In this document: positions 34,069-47,910 of the stretch, one piece after another | Layout of the letters: each line of letters opens with the position of its first letter | How positions within the stretch are numbered: position 1 is the first letter of the stretch | NCBI RefSeq assembly: GCF_020360975.1 | Contig: NW_025408667.1 | Coordinates: 5,146,001 to 5,210,000, forward strand | Direction of reading: 5' to 3' | Length of the DNA: 64,000 nucleotides | DNA from: Hirsutella rhossiliensis | Taxonomy: Eukaryota; Ascomycota; Sordariomycetes; Hypocreales; Ophiocordycipitaceae | Notes under the pieces: model-generated | Told to the model about the DNA's origin: nothing | The model's database searches: none | What the model saw: only the letters and a program-made list of their open reading frames with translations | Position numbers and translations under genes: made by a program

Positions 34069-37000
34069 TAATAGTATTTATTTAATTAAGTTTAAGGTTA
34101 AATTTTATTACTATAGCTATAAGGGTTTAAAAAGATATCCTTATTAAAGTAGTTACCTTAGTAAGTAGATCTACCTTTTCCTACTACTTCTTATAAATAA
34201 CTAGCTAGGCCTTATACTTTTAAAGGAAGCTTTATTTATTAGTCTTATAAATAAAGACTTATTTGAAGCTAAGGACTTATTTTCCCTTTACTTTTTCCTT
34301 AATAACTTCTTTAAAGGACCCTATCTCTTTATATAAAGCTAAGTAGTCTTTTTAAGCTTAGAAAAACTAGTCTTTTAAAAAGTACTTTTCTAGCTACTTT
34401 TAGTTTATTAATAGGTTTAAGAGGTCTCTTTTATATACCTTCCTTACTAATATAAGCTTAAAAAGCTAGCTTACTATAAATACTTTATAAGAACTATCTT
34501 TTATAAGCGTTAAATAAAAGTTAGAAAAACAATTAAAATAAAAAAGAGGTTAGTCTTCTTTTATATTAAGCCCTATACCTTCCTTTACTTCTTAAAGTAA
34601 AGATAAAAAAGTAGCTAAGTAATCCTTTAAAAGAGGTTCTTTTTCTACCCTCTTAAAGGTTAAGATAAGAAGACTAATAAAAAAAGCTATTTTTAGATCT
34701 TTCTTTTATTTTATAAGAGGAGGTATAAGGAGGTAGGTATATTTTAGCTTTACCGCTTTCTTATAGTTTCCTTTTTTTTCTAGATTATTTAATTTAATTG
34801 CTTTCTTTTCTTTAAAGTTAGCTCTATCCTTAACTACTTTAACTTTAGTTTTTTTTATTTCCTTATCTAAGACCTCCTTTTAAGACTATTAAAAAGGGGG
34901 GATTTAAATCTTTTAAATTAGCTAATATTATAAGAGTAAGAAAGGCTATTAATCCCTCTTTTTATTAAAGAAGCTAGATTTATTAAAAATTATATCCTTA
35001 GTTAAAATAACCTTTATAAAAAAGGAATCTAGATCTAAAAGATATTAATAGAATTATAACTAATACGGTAACTAATAAAAGCTTTAAGATTAAGCTTTTT
35101 TCTTATCTTCCTTTTTAGCTATATATTAATAGTTATAGTATATACTTAGCTATAAGTATAAAGGTAAGCTAGTAAGGCCCTCTTCTTTATAAAGAGCTTA
35201 AAAAGGGATTTCTAGTTTGTTCCTTAGGTAGTCCTTTTAAAGGTTTAGTTTTATAGGTAATAAGTAGTTTTAATAACTTCCCTTTAAAGGTTATAAGGAA
35301 GCATTATAGCTAGTCTTATTATATAGGCCCTTTTTATTATAGTACCTCTTAATCTTTCTACCCTTTTATTTTAGGCCTAGGTATTTAATACTAATAAGAG
35401 GGGTAAAATACCTTTTTTTAAAGCTAACTTAAGATATCCTTTATAAATAGCTCTTTATTAAACTATATTATCTTTACCTTAAAGCTAAAATAAGATTCTA
35501 TTTAGTTAATAAAGTTATAAAAGATAAACTAATTATACTTACTTAGGTAGGTCTATAAGAAATAAAGGAAAACTATCTTTAGAAAAGCGTTTATAGAAAA
35601 CATTACTTTAATAAAGCTTTCTTAATCCTTAGAAAAGTTAGTTTAGTTAACTTAAATTTCCTTATATAGCTAGTATAGCTATAAAAGGGTTTATTTAAAA
35701 ACTCGTCTTTTAGTTTTCCCTTAGTTATAGTATTTATATTTAATAGTCTTTAAGCCCCTTATTTATATACCTTATTATTAGCTTAGCTTATATAATACTA
35801 AGGGGCCTAAGTAACTAAGTTATACTTATTAAAAAAGACCGTTTCTTTAAGCTATTAAAAGAAGGTCTTTTAAACCTACCTTCCTTTAAGTAAGGAAAGC
35901 TAACTTCTTAAGTAGTTCCTTCCTATAAATATATTAAAGTTTAAGAATAAATTAATTAAATTTCTCCTTAATAAGCCTAATCCTTTAATTCTTTTAGACT
36001 AGCCTTACTAGCTTTATTATTATATATTAAAAGATTCCCTTCTTTTAAAGAAAGTAAAAGGAAATTAAGCTTATTAAAAATTAAGGGTAAAATACTACCC
36101 TTTTTTATTAATAAATTTATATAGACCTATTAAGTAATTTTATTATAAAATTTACTCTTTTATATCTATTTATTTATATAGTTAATTCCTTAGTAATAAG
36201 GTATTCCTTTTATACTTTCTTAAAAGAGTAGAATTATAAGAGTATATTATAGATATTAAGGGAAGTACTAAAGTTATAAATAGCTAATTCTTTTAAGGGA
36301 TAGTTAAAAGGTCTTAATAAGTAGTTTTATTAATCTATAAGGAAGATAAAAGCTAGATTTATTATACTAATAATTTCTCTTTAATTTATAGCTTAAGTAA
36401 GGGTAATAGCGTTATTAGTTACTATTTCTTAGTAACTTAAATCTTATTTATCTTTTTCTATAATAAAGGGTCCTCTTTAAGAGACTTTTTAATAATATCT
36501 TTTAGTCCCTTAAAAAGTATAATTTTAAAAGGTCGAATTTCCTTAAAGACCTATTAGTAGTCTTTTAGCTAATAAGGCCTTTTATATACTTAGTAAGTAG
36601 GTCGATTCTTCTTTATTTATTATCTTTTTAAGAAGTCCTTATCTTTTTTTAAAAGGTTTACTTAAAACCCTTCCTTTTAAAACCTTATTACTAATTTTAA
36701 TAAAGAAGTTCGATTTTAATTAGTTCTATAATTTTTTAACTAATAAACTAAAAGGTTTATTAAGGAACTAATTAAGCTAGTCTAACTAGTAGGACTAGGG
36801 CTAGGCCTAAAGTAAAAGGTAGAGCTATAGTTAAGGTAGTAGTAGTAATAGTAAGGGCTATAGTAAGAGGGGCTATAGTAGCTATAAAGGTAGTAAGTTA
36901 AACTATTTAAGTTAAGTTCTTATAAAGAGAGATATAAAAAGTAAATAAAAATATATAAAGGTAAAATTAGAAGTAAGGGGTTAGATAGGTAAGGTAGAGA

Positions 37001-38133
37001 GATTTAATTCTTATAAGGGTAGTAATAAAGGTAAGGGAGTAATTATTATATTACCTTAATTATCCTTCTTTCCTCTATCTAACGCCCCTCTATATACCTA
37101 TCTAGTATCTTAATTAAAAAAGAAGATCTTACTTAAAGAAGCTATTAATATCCTTTTAACTACTAAGCTTTTTACTAGTTTTTCCCTTCCTTTCTAGCCG
37201 TTACCGGTATATCCGTCTTATCTCTCGCTACCTTTATAGGAAGCTATCGCTACTTCTACTTCCCCTTATACCCCTACCCTCCTTTCTATACCTCTTTTTA
37301 GCTCCTTCTTCCTTCTTCTATACTAAGTGTTTTTTAGCTTCCTAGGTCCCTCGTGCTAAGGGATATATCTAAGAACTACGAAATTAGGCTACGCTTCGCG
37401 ATATAAGTACTAGCTATAAATAAATAAGACTACTTACTATTATACTTTAATAGCCTCTTTATTTAGTTCTTAGCTAGCTTCTTAAAAAATAGTTAAGTAA
37501 CTATTATTAATAAGCTTTATTAATAGAAATATATTATATAGCTACTAGCTAATAAGAGCTTTTATAAGAAAGTATTAGTTAGCTTTTTTATAGATATCTT
37601 CTTACTTAGCTAGTTATAAAGAAGCTAGTAAGTTCTTAGTAAAAAAGGCTCCTAGGTATACTATATAGGTCTTCTTAATATAGTTAGTTATATAGCCCTT
37701 TAAGGGAGCTATTAAGGTTTTAAGCTTTAAAAGCTACTACTTAAGGGTCTCTTCCTTTTAAAGAAAGATTAGTTTTATATTATTAATAGATTCTATTATC
37801 GCTATATAAGTAGTAGTTAATAGCTTTATCTTATAAAGGTATTCTTTATAATAACTATTATAGTTACTTAAAGTAGTAAAAAAAGCTCTTTATTATATAG
37901 AGGTTAGCTTAAAAAAAGGAAGCTTTCTTTATAAATTCTACTACCTTAAGATAAAAAGGGGGCTTAAGAAGGTCCTACTTATTAAAAAAGATTAAATTAT
38001 AGATAGTTCTATTTATATAAGCTTATAGCTCTTTTACTTACTTATCTTAAACTTAAGGCTTTATAAGAATCGTCTTATAAACTATAAGAGTAATAGAGTT
38101 ATTTTTCGATATTATTATAAAAGAAAGGGTAGA
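34069..38133 (-). mobile_element. Copia-1 copy K, truncated at both ends
   Basis: Reverse-oriented and strongly RIPed. From left to right it carries part of reverse transcriptase (from 34069), integrase (about 35400-35830) and gag (36720-38130), interrupted by a solo LTR at 36918-37403. It starts inside the reverse transcriptase where it meets copy E and stops near the start of gag where it meets the 5' LTR of copy F. It has no terminal LTR of its own. Confidence 0.82.
36918..37403 (-). repeat. Copia-1 solo LTR in copy K
   Basis: 486 bp, flanked by the perfect duplication TAAGT (36913-36917, 37404-37408). The gag sequence of K continues without loss on both sides. Its right half keeps CpG, so it is younger than K. 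Confidence 0.93.
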
Positions 38134-38138
38134 AATAT

Positions 38139-38612
38139 TATAAAGTATAGCTTAATTTTATAGTTCTTAAAGATATCCCTTAGTATAAGGGGAACTAAGG
38201 AAGCTAAAAAATAAGGTTTAAAGAAGGAGCTAAAAGGAGTTATAAAAAGGAAGGTAAAGGTAATAAGGGAAGTAAAAATAGCGATAGCTTCCTATAAAGG
38301 TAGCGAGAGATAAGATAAATATACTAGTAATAGCTAGAAAGAAAGGGAGAAACTAGTAAAAAGCTTAGTAGTTAAAAGGATATTAGTAGCTTCTTTAAGT
38401 AAGATCTTTTTATTAATTAAGATACTAAATAAGTATAAAGAAGAGTATTAAATAAAGGAAAGAAAGAGAATTAAGGTAATATAATAATTACTCCCTTACT
38501 TTAATTACTACCCTTATAAGAATTAAATATCTCTACCTTACTTATTTAACCCCTTACCTTTAATTTTACCTTTATATATTTTTATATACTTTTTATATCT
38601 CTCTTTATAAGA
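38139..38612 (+). repeat. 5' LTR of Copia-1 copy F
   Basis: 474 bp, both ends RIPed (TATAAAGTAT...CTTTATAAGA). It is followed by the family primer-binding site GTTATAAGCCTAGG. Confidence 0.88.
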
Positions 38613-39380
38613 GTTATAAGCCTAGGAAGAGTAGAATTTTTATACCTTCTAGCTATTATAAAAGGCACCTTTCTTATATCCCTTATAGCTTCCTTTTACC
38701 CCTTTTACTAGAAAAGCTAATTTATAACTAACCTTTCTACCCCTATTTTTATATTAATATCGAAAAACGACTCCTCTACTATCCCTATAGTCTATAAGAC
38801 GATTCTTATAAAGCCTTAAGATTAAGATAAGTAAGTAAAGGAGCTATAAGCTTATATAAATAGAATAATTTATAATTTAGTATTTTTTAATAAGTAGGAC
38901 CCTTTTAAGCCCCCTTTTTATCTTAGGGTAATAGAATTTATAAAGGGAGTATCCCTCTTCTTTAAGTAAACTTCTATATAATAAAGAGCTTTTTCTACTA
39001 CCTTAAGTAACTCTAAGAGTTACTATAAAGAATACCTTTATAAGATAAAGCTACTAACTATTATATATATAGTAATAATAGAATCTATTAGTATTATAAA
39101 GCTAATTTCTTTTTAAGAGAAAGAGACTTTTAAGTAGTAGCTTTTAAAGCTTAAGACCTTAATAGCTCCCTTAAAGGGCTATATAACTAACTATATTAAG
39201 AAGAGCTATATAGTATACTTAGGAGCCTTATTTACTAAGAACCTACTAGCTTTTTTATAGCTAGCTAAGTAAGAAGAAATCCTTAAGAAAGCTAACTAAT
39301 ACTTCTTAATAAAAGTTCTTTCTAGCTAATAGCTATAGGATATATCTTTATTAATAAAGCCTATTAGTAATAGTTACTTA

Positions 39381-39857
39381 TATCGCGAAGCGTAGCTTAA
39401 TTTTATAGTTCTTAGAGATATCCTTTAGTATAAGGGACCTAGAAAGCTAAAAAATAGGTTTTAAAGAAGGAGCTAAAAAGAGGTATAGAAAGAAAGGTAA
39501 GGGTATAAAGGGAAGTAAAAGTAGCGATAGCTTCCTATAAAAGTAGCGAGAGATAAGACGGATATACCGGGAACAGCTAGAAAGGAAGGGAAAAACTAGT
39601 AAAAAGCTTAGTAGTTAAAAGGATATTAATAGCTTTTTTAAGTAAGATCTTCTTTATTAATTAAGATACTAGACGGGTATAAAGAGGGGCGTTAGATAGA
39701 GGAAAGATAGATAATTAAGGAAATATAATAATTACTCCCTTACCTTTATTACTACCCTTATAAGAATTAAATCTCTTTATACTACCTATCTAACCCCTTA
39801 CTTTTAATTTTACCTTTATTTATTTTATATATACTTCTTATATCTCTCTTTACTAGA
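39381..39857 (+). repeat. Copia-1 solo LTR in gag of copy F
   Basis: 477 bp, TATCGCGAAG to CTTTACTAGA, inside gag of F. The flanking pentamers ACTTA and ACTGA match at four of five positions. Copy B shows the uninterrupted gag sequence (ACTCG) at about 11660. Confidence 0.85.
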
Positions 39858-42479
39858 ACTGAACTATCTTTAAAAAAGCTAGCTAAGAAGTAAATAAAGA
39901 GGCTATTAAAGTATAATAGTAAGTAGTATTATTTCTTTATAGCTAGCACTTAACCTAGATAGCTCGACCTACTACCCTTATAGCTACTATAGCCCTTTAC
40001 TATAGCCCTTACTACTACTACTATAGCTACTACCCTTTTAGCTCCTCCTCCTTTAAGATCCTTAATACTATTTTTAACGGCTGCTTTAGTCCCGGCCTTA
40101 GCTCTACCTTTTACTTTAGCGCTAGTTTTATTAGTTAGATCGGCTTAACTAGTCCCTTAATAGACTATTTAGTCCGTTTGTCGAAATATTAAGGAACTAG
40201 TTAAAATTAAACCTCTTTATTAAAATTAATAATAAGAGGTAAAAAGGGGAGGTTTTTAAGTAAACCTTTTAAACTAAGATAAGGATTCCTTAAAGAAATA
40301 AAAAAACTAAACTATAAAATAGCTGCCTAGCCTATAAATCCTTAGGCTATTAGTTATTATAATATTAGTAGGTCTTTAAAGAAATATAACTTAAAGGAGT
40401 TAACCTTTTAAAGAAGCTATAAGAAATAGTATAATAGTCTCTTAAAAAGGAACCCTTATTATAGAAAAAGATAAATAAGATTTAGGTTACTAAGAAATAG
40501 TAACTATCGCTACTACTATAAATTTAAGGAAATTTTATTAGTATAGTAAATCTAGCCTTTATCTTCCTTATAGATTAATAAGGCTAAGATTAACTATTAA
40601 AGCCTTTAAATTATCCCTTTTAAAAATTAGCTATCTTTAACTTTAATACTCTCCTTAATATCTATAATATACTCTTATAATTCCGGTCCTTTAAAAAGGT
40701 ATAGAGGGAATTACCTATTATTAAGGAATTAACTATATAGATAAAGGGATATAAAAGGGTAAATCTTATAATAAAACTATTTAATAGTTTTATATAAATT
40801 CTTCGATAAAAAGGGTAGCTTTTTACCCTTAATCTTTAATAAGCTTAGTAACCTTTTACCTTTTTTAAAAGAAAGGAATCTTTAAGGATATAACGTCTAA
40901 GCTTATAAGGCTAGTCTAAAAGAATTAGACTATTAAACTTATTAAGGAAAATTTTAGTTAATTTCTTTTTAAATTCCGACCTATTTATAAAAAGGAACTA
41001 CTTAAGAAGTTAGCTTTTCCTACTAAAAGGGTAGGGTCTAAGGACCCTCTTTTAATAGCCTAAGGAGATAGTCTTCTTTAGTATATATAACTTAGTTACT
41101 TAGGCCCCTTAGCTTTATATAAGCTAAGCTAATAATAGGGCGTATAAATAAGGAGCTTAAAGACTATCGAATATAAATACTATAGCTAAGGGAAGACTAA
41201 GATATAAATTTCTAAACGAATACTTATATAGCTAGACTAGCTATATAAGGAAATTTAAGTTAATTAAACTAATATCTCTAAGAACTAAGAATGCTTTATT
41301 AAGGTAATAATTTTTATAAATGCTTTTTTAGGGATAGTTTTCCCTTATTTCTTATAGACCTACTTAAGTAAGTATAACTAGTCTACCCTCTAAGACTTTA
41401 TTAACTAAATAAAATCCTACTTTAGCTATAAGGTAAAAAAGATATAGTTTAATAAAGAGCTATTTAAAAAGGATATCTTAAATTAGCTTTAAAAAAGGGG
41501 TGTTTTACTTCTTTTATTAGTATTAAATACCTAGGCCTAAAATAAAAGGGTAGAAAGATTAAGGGGTACTATAATAAAAAGGGCTTATATAATAAGACTT
41601 ATTATAAGGCTTTCTTATAACTTTTAAAGGGAAGTTATTAAGACCGCCTATTACCTTTAAAACTAGACCCTAAGGGACCCTAGGGGCCTAAGGGACTATA
41701 AGGACTTAGAGACCCTTTTTAAGACCTTAGAAATAAACTAGAAATCTCCCTTTAAGCTCTTTATAAAGAAGAGGGCCTTACTAGTTTACCTTTATACTTA
41801 TAGATATAAGGTATATACTATAACTACTAATATATAGCTAAAAAGGAAGAAGAAAAAAAAAGCTAAATCCTAGAGCCTTTATTAGTTACCTCGCTAGTTA
41901 TAATTCTATAAATATCTTTTAGATTTAGATTCTTTTTTTATAAAAGGTTATTTTAACTAAGGATATAATCTTCGACGAATCTAGCCTCTTTAATAGAAAG
42001 AAGGATTAATAGCTCCTCTTACTTTCTTAATGTTAGCTAATTTAAAGGATTTAAATCCCCCCTTCTTAATAGTCTTAAGAAGAGGTCTTAGATAAGGAAA
42101 TAAAAGAAGAAACTAATATTAAAGTAATAAAGGATAACGCTAACTTTAAAAGGGAAAAAAAAGAGGAAGCTACTAAATTAAATAATCTAAATAAAGAAAG
42201 AGACTATAAGAAAGTAGTAGAGCTAGAATACGCTTACCTCCTTACGCTTCCTTTTATAAAATAAGAAAAAGATCTAAAAGTAGCTTTTTTAATTAGTCTT
42301 TTTATCTTAACTCTTTTTTTATTATTATATATATTATTACTTATATATAGCCTCTAGGGCTATAGTAAGGCTAGTAAGGGCCTAAGCCTTTATTAGTAGT
42401 CCTAGCTAGCTATAGAGCTTAGGGGCTTATAACTAATTAAGGAAAGGGTAGTTATAAAAGTAAATAATAAAGAAAAGGT

Positions 42480-43500
42480 TAGTTTAGTTCTTCTTATATA
42501 GTAAATTTCCCCCTTAAGGGCCTTAGGGCCCCTAGGTTACTCTATTTTAAGCTACTTAGCTATCCCTATCTTTATTTTAGCTAAGAAGGTTAAAAGGGCT
42601 TCCCTTCCTTCCTTTAAGCTATAGAGAATAAGTAGGCTAAGGGCCCCCTTCTATCTCTTAGAGGTCTAGTAAAGGACCTTTCTTTCCCTCTTATAATTCG
42701 GGCACCTTAGAATAAGGTGCTTAGCTATATACCTTCCTTAGCTATAGCGGTAGTCGTCTTAGTCTACCTTATTAGTCTTTTTTAAGAAGGAAAATAAGAA
42801 GCTAGCTTTAAAAAGGAGCTAGTAAAAGACTAAGAGGGTTAGCTTAGACCTCCTTATAAGGTCCTTTTCTAAGCTAAGGGCTAAGTAAGGGGTCTTTTAA
42901 ATAAATATATAGTACTTACCTAGGCTCTTAGCCCTAGGGCCTTTAGCCTTCTTAATAGCCTAGAGTCCTATCTAATAGTCCTTAATAGCTTACTAGACCT
43001 TTCTTTATAAGTAGCTAATAAAGACTAAGGGCCTCTCTTAGGTAAGGGCCCTTAAGCCTCTTTTAGCTAGCTAGTTAGCTAGCCTATTACTAAAGATCCT
43101 TAGGTAGCTAGGGTACTAGTATAGCTATATATTATAAAAGGCTTCTAAGCTAAATAAGAGCCTTTTAATATATATAGCTAGGTCTAAGAAACCTATAACC
43201 TTCTTTATAGCGGCTTAGCTATTTATAAAGATATAGGTATCTATAAGGGGGTTAAGAGCGCTAAGCTTTAAGGCCCGAGGCCTCTTAGCTAGGTCCTCTA
43301 AGACCCTTAGTATCGCGAATAGCTTTATATTAGCTACTTCGATTAAGGGCCCTAAGTTTTTATAGTATGCTTTAATAGGCCTATTTTCTAGGCCTATTTT
43401 ATAGAAGGAGTAAGTATTAGTCTTTATAAGGGACCTCTTAAAGCACCCCTTAGAGCTATTAGTATAAAAAGCTAAGGGCTATAACCTAAAGTCTTTTAAG
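42480..43500 (-). pseudogene. LINE RNase H and C-terminal domain remnant
   Basis: Mirror image of 32250-33180. The RNase H block equivalent to DSQAA is at about 43210-43250 and the KxAxxLAK block at about 43065-43090. The terminal Cys/His-type segment is near 42690-42770, with Cys codons turned to Tyr or Arg. RNase H after reverse transcriptase is characteristic of the Tad clade. Confidence 0.78.
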
Positions 43501-44618
43501 CTAACTAGGCTAGCTAAGAAGCGTTAGTATTACTTCTTAGCTAAAGGCCTAAGGGCCTTTATTATTATAATAAAGGCCTTAGGCTCTAGGGCCTATAAGG
43601 GCTCCTAGCTAGCTTTCCTTCTTTCTAAGTTATAATTAGGGCTTATAAGGGCTACTAGGCCTTTAAGAAGGCAAAAGAGCTATATATATAGCTTAATATA
43701 GCTTAAAGCCCCTAGGCTAGAGCTTAAGTTAGTAAGGTTATCTTATATAGCTAGGTTATAAGTTTACTTTATAAGGTAACTAAGTAAGAGGTATAGGGTT
43801 TAAAGTATATAAGAGAGGCATGCTCTTTTAAATTATACCTTTAGTAGCGGTAGGGCTACTTTAGCTTCTAGACCTTAAATCGGGGATCCTTTAAAGGCCC
43901 TTAAGACCTTTAAAAGAGCTTAGTTTTATAGCTTTTAAAAAGGCTTTATAAGGCTCTTAGGGGTCTTAGGCCCCCTATACTAAAGCTAGGCCCTATAGTT
44001 TACTATAGAAGTTATATAAGCCTAGTAAAGCTATTTAGAGGCTCTAAATAATAAGTATTTTTATATAAAGGTTAAGCGGAATAATCCTTTAAAAGCAGCT
44101 TATATAGAGACTACCTTCTTCTTAATATATTATTTAAATAAGAGCTTAGAATTAAAGAAGACCCTTAGCTACTATACTAAGGGCTTTACCTTAAAAAATA
44201 AGCTTCTTACTATTATACCCTTTAAAATAAGCTGCTATTACCTACTAAAGTAAATAAGTTTTATTTTTAAGGGGTTAAAGTAGACCCCTTAGTTTTTAGC
44301 TTATTTAAATAAGCTAGTAGCTATTACTTCTAGCTACTAAACGTTCTTCTTAGCTAAGGTTAATATTATAAAGATACTAAAGTTATCTATATAAGATAGC
44401 TAGTATCCCTTAGCCGCTAGTATCCCTTAGCCGCTAGTATCCCCCTTATATATAAGAGGAATAAAATAAGGCTAATAAGGGACCCTTAGGGCACTCCTAT
44501 TACTAAGTCTATAAGGGGCTAGACTTACCTTTTAAAGGCTAGCTAGATCTTCCTTTTAATAAGGAAGTAGTCTACCTAGCTTATAAAGGCCTTAGGGAGG
44601 TTTAATTCCTTTAGGACC

Positions 44619-45312
44619 TATAAGAATATACCCTTATATTCCTATTTTACTGTTATAAAGAAATAATAGGCATAGGGAGGCTTTATAGAATAAGCTAGTA
44701 AAAAGAGGCTCTATAATATAGTCTAAGGGAATAACCCTTAAAAGATAAAGACCTCTATTAGATATCTATACCTTCCTCTAGGAAAGGCGGGTTAGGATAA
44801 GCCTATCCTTATAAACACAAATTTACATAAAATGCATAAGTTAATTACGAGCAGAACGGATACCCTATTGCCTATTTTGGCCTAGCGGTTCTAAAGATAT
44901 CCGCGATACGAGAATAGGTAGGGCATAGAACATTCTAGTTAAATCCACTACTTATACTAGAACCCATAGTCTTACGTTAACCATCACGCTATAATTAGAC
45001 CACCTACTAAGTTAGGAAGATATACTATAGATAGAGCTTTTTAAGCACTATAGAATATGCTAGAAAGCTAACTAATTAGTCTACTAGTAGGCGAGCAATA
45101 GTCTATAAAAGACGAAGGATTTCCTTAGGAGTAGTAGATAGAAAAAGCAAGTTCGTAAGTATCTTTTGCAACGCTATTCTTTTAATATATTATTTAGCCC
45201 CTTATATGCTCGTTATAAATTCCGGACGAAATCCTACCCTATACTCCTTCGACCGATCTTTCCGCTTACGTTATCGACTACCCGATTCTACGCTTATTGC
45301 TTATACCTTATA
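44619..45312 (+). repeat. 5' LTR of Copia-2
   Basis: 694 bp starting TATAAGAATATAC and ending CTTATA. It has lost three bases near its end relative to the 3' LTR. The ends fit an inverted TGTAAGAA...TTCTTACA after RIP. Confidence 0.93.
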
Positions 45313-45326
45313 GGTTATAAGCCCGG
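45313..45326 (+). other. Primer-binding site of Copia-2 (half-tRNA type)
   Basis: GGTTATAAGCCCGG directly after the 5' LTR. With one A read as RIPed G it is GGTTATGAGCCCGG, complementary to the anticodon arm of initiator tRNA-Met, the kind of primer known for Drosophila copia. Confidence 0.7.
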
Positions 45327-45579
45327 CTTCTCTATAAGTCGGGCAATAACTTCGAAAAATCTTTGAAATTCTAATACTAACTATACGACCTCGAATTATC
45401 TAAAATAGGCTCTAGGGATAAGTTCGAATTTACTAAACTTAAGGGTAGTTCTAACTATACCTTCTAGGCTATTTAAATATAGGCTCTTTTAGTTAGAGAG
45501 AAGCTTTCTACTACTATATAGTAAGAAAATTACTTAAAAATAGAAGAAGTACTTGCTTTGATTTTTCTTTGTATTAAAG

Positions 45580-46135
45580 ATAGTCCTTTCACCTAAATAA
45601 AGCATATAATAAATACTAAAGAGGCGTAAGATAGGTTAAAAAACCTATATAACCCTATTTCCTTTACCTTAAATTACCTACTTATAAAGGAGCTTTTTAA
45701 TACTTTGGTAAGGGATTTCGAATCCCTAGAAGGCTACCTAAATAAGGTAAAAGAGGTATTTAAAGAGCTAAAAGCACGGAATATTATAATTCCGGAAGTG
45801 GTTATTATAGCTTGGATTTTAAACAGCCTTTTAGGCTCGTTTTCTAGCTATATAACTAATATAACGTAAGCTCTTCGAAATAACTTAGAAGCTTTTAATC
45901 TAGAGTATCTCTCTAGTAGTCTTATAGACGAATTTAAGAGGACTAAGTCTCTAGAAAATCCTCCTAAGCAAGCTTTCTTTACTAAGAAGCCCTAGAAAAA
46001 GATAAAAATTATATTATAATATACTTACTATAAGAAGAAAGGGTATCTAGTTAAAGATTACTACTATCTTTACCCGGAAAAGGCCCCTAAAGGCTTTTCT
46101 AAAAATTCAAAAAATTAAAAGAAAGGAATACCTTC
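45580..46135 (+). pseudogene. Copia-2 gag remnant with RIPed zinc knuckle
   Basis: Frame with a helical Gag-like body. At 46020-46061 are four Tyr codons in the exact C-x2-C-x4-H-x4-C spacing of a retroviral zinc knuckle. TGT/TGC to TAT/TAC and CAT/CAC to TAT/TAC are single RIP transitions, so all four metal ligands were lost. A Lys-rich tail follows. No ATG start remains. Confidence 0.72.
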
Positions 46136-46479
46136 TAAGAGGCCTAGAAAACCTTCTATAGAAGGAAATCCTATCGAATTAGACTCTTACGTCGATAAGA
46201 AGACGAAAAAACCCTCTTCTCTATATATATCGGAAGTAGAAAAAATAGAAATCGATAATTAAACGGATAAAGAACCGGAAATCGATTTTTTTATTCTTCC
46301 TCCTACCCCTAGAGGCTATAAAAGCTCCGAAGAAGAAGCAGAGGTATATATCTCTTTAAATATCCTTAAAAAAGCCGTATTTAATAATAGGTAAATAGGA
46401 CCTTTAAATTCCTCTCGAATTAAAGACCTTATATATAAGGTAAAAGAGAAATCCTTATAAAACCTTAGAGAATAGAAAT

Positions 46480-46700
46480 TTCTATATTTTATATACGATA
46501 CCGGTGCTACTAGGTATATAGTATCGGAAAAGAAAGTCCTTATTAATTTTCGAACTATCTTTACTAAGGTTAATTAGGGAAAGGCATCCTATATAATTAT
46601 TAAAGGCTACGGAGATCTTCTTTTTAGATTTCTGAAAAATAAAAGGCTATTTATCTTAAGAAACTGCCTTTTTATACCTAAATTAGGGGTAAATATTATA
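46480..46700 (+). pseudogene. Copia-2 aspartic protease remnant
   Basis: The catalytic DTGAT is intact at 46497-46511, preceded by a hydrophobic FIY and followed by RYIV, the usual setting in copia proteases. Confidence 0.8.
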
Positions 46701-46889
46701 AGCTAATCGTATTTTAAAAATACTTATGCCTTTATTAATAGCAAGGAAATTTTCCTGCTAGATAACTAGGCTAATATTATATCTAAAGGAAAATAGTAAG
46801 ATAACCTTTATATCTTCTCTTTAGAAATTCCTTTCTTAAAGAAGAAGACATTCCTATATAATATTAATAATATAAGGAATAATATAAAG

Positions 46890-47790
46890 GACCTTAACTT
46901 TTATTTATAGTATTTAAGGCTAGGATATATAAGTCTTAAAGCCTTACTAGAAACCTTTAAAAGATATAATAAAGATATAACTATCCCTAAGAAGGATATT
47001 ATAAAAATTAAAGAATACGAGGCTTATATTAAAGCAAAGGTAACTAATAAGAGGAATAAATCCTATCTAATAAGGTATATAATTACCTTAATAGAGTTAT
47101 TAATATTTAGGGACCTATAAAGACCCCTACTTATAATAAATACACCTCCTTTATATCCTTTTTAGATATAGGGATAAGATATTTAGAAATACCTTTAATA
47201 AAATATAAGGTAGAAGCCCTAGATAAATTCTTAGAATATAAAGCCTTAGTTAAAAATAACCGGGATAATATTACTATAAAGGAAGTCTTTTTAGATAACG
47301 TAAAAGAATTCCTATATAAAATAAAACCCTACTACTTAAGAAAGGGAATAGAATATTATACTAGCCCTCCTAGGACTCCCGAATTAAACGGAGTAATAGA
47401 GAGGATTAATAGGACTATTTTAAATAAAGTCCGAGCTATTTTATTTACAGCAAAACTACCTAAATATCTATAGGGAGAAGCTGTTCTAATAGCAGCCTAT
47501 TTATATAATAGGACCCCTTACTTACGAATAGGCTTCTAAACTCTTATAGAGAAGAAGGAAAATAAATCTCTAGCCTTAGAAGACTTAGAGAAATTTAAGA
47601 CCTTTGGAAGTACTATTTATTATAAAAATAAAGACCCCTTAGATAAGCTAGAGATAAGAGCTTATAAGGGTATTATTATAGGCTATACTAAAAATGCTTA
47701 TAAAATATATAACTTTTCGAAAAGAAAGGTAATAATTTCTAGAGATATTATTATCCTAGAAAATAAATTTATAGAAAATTAAAAGGAAGA
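46890..47790 (+). pseudogene. Copia-2 integrase remnant
   Basis: A GAG-pre-integrase block (LRLGYISLKALLETF, from LGHIS) lies near 46910-46960. The core shows LDNVKEF near 47292 (DN-x-KEF, second acidic region) and TPELNGVIERINRTI near 47378-47430 with the third catalytic Glu. YLYNRTP follows at about 47498-47520. A frame change near 47080-47120 and stops at Gln/Trp codons break it. Confidence 0.85.
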
Positions 47791-47910
47791 AGACCTTAAG
47801 GACTTCGACTTTAATACCTTACCTTCTATAAATAAGGTCCTGGATAATTATTTATAAAGGGAACCTATATATAAAGAAGGCAATAACTCTTCTTTAAAAG
47901 AAAAGGAAAA

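Noticed and set aside
45166..45366. 66-codon plus-strand frame
   Set aside because: Runs from the Copia-2 5' LTR across the primer-binding site; same LTR segment as the 1438-1656 frame on the other strand, with no shared protein.
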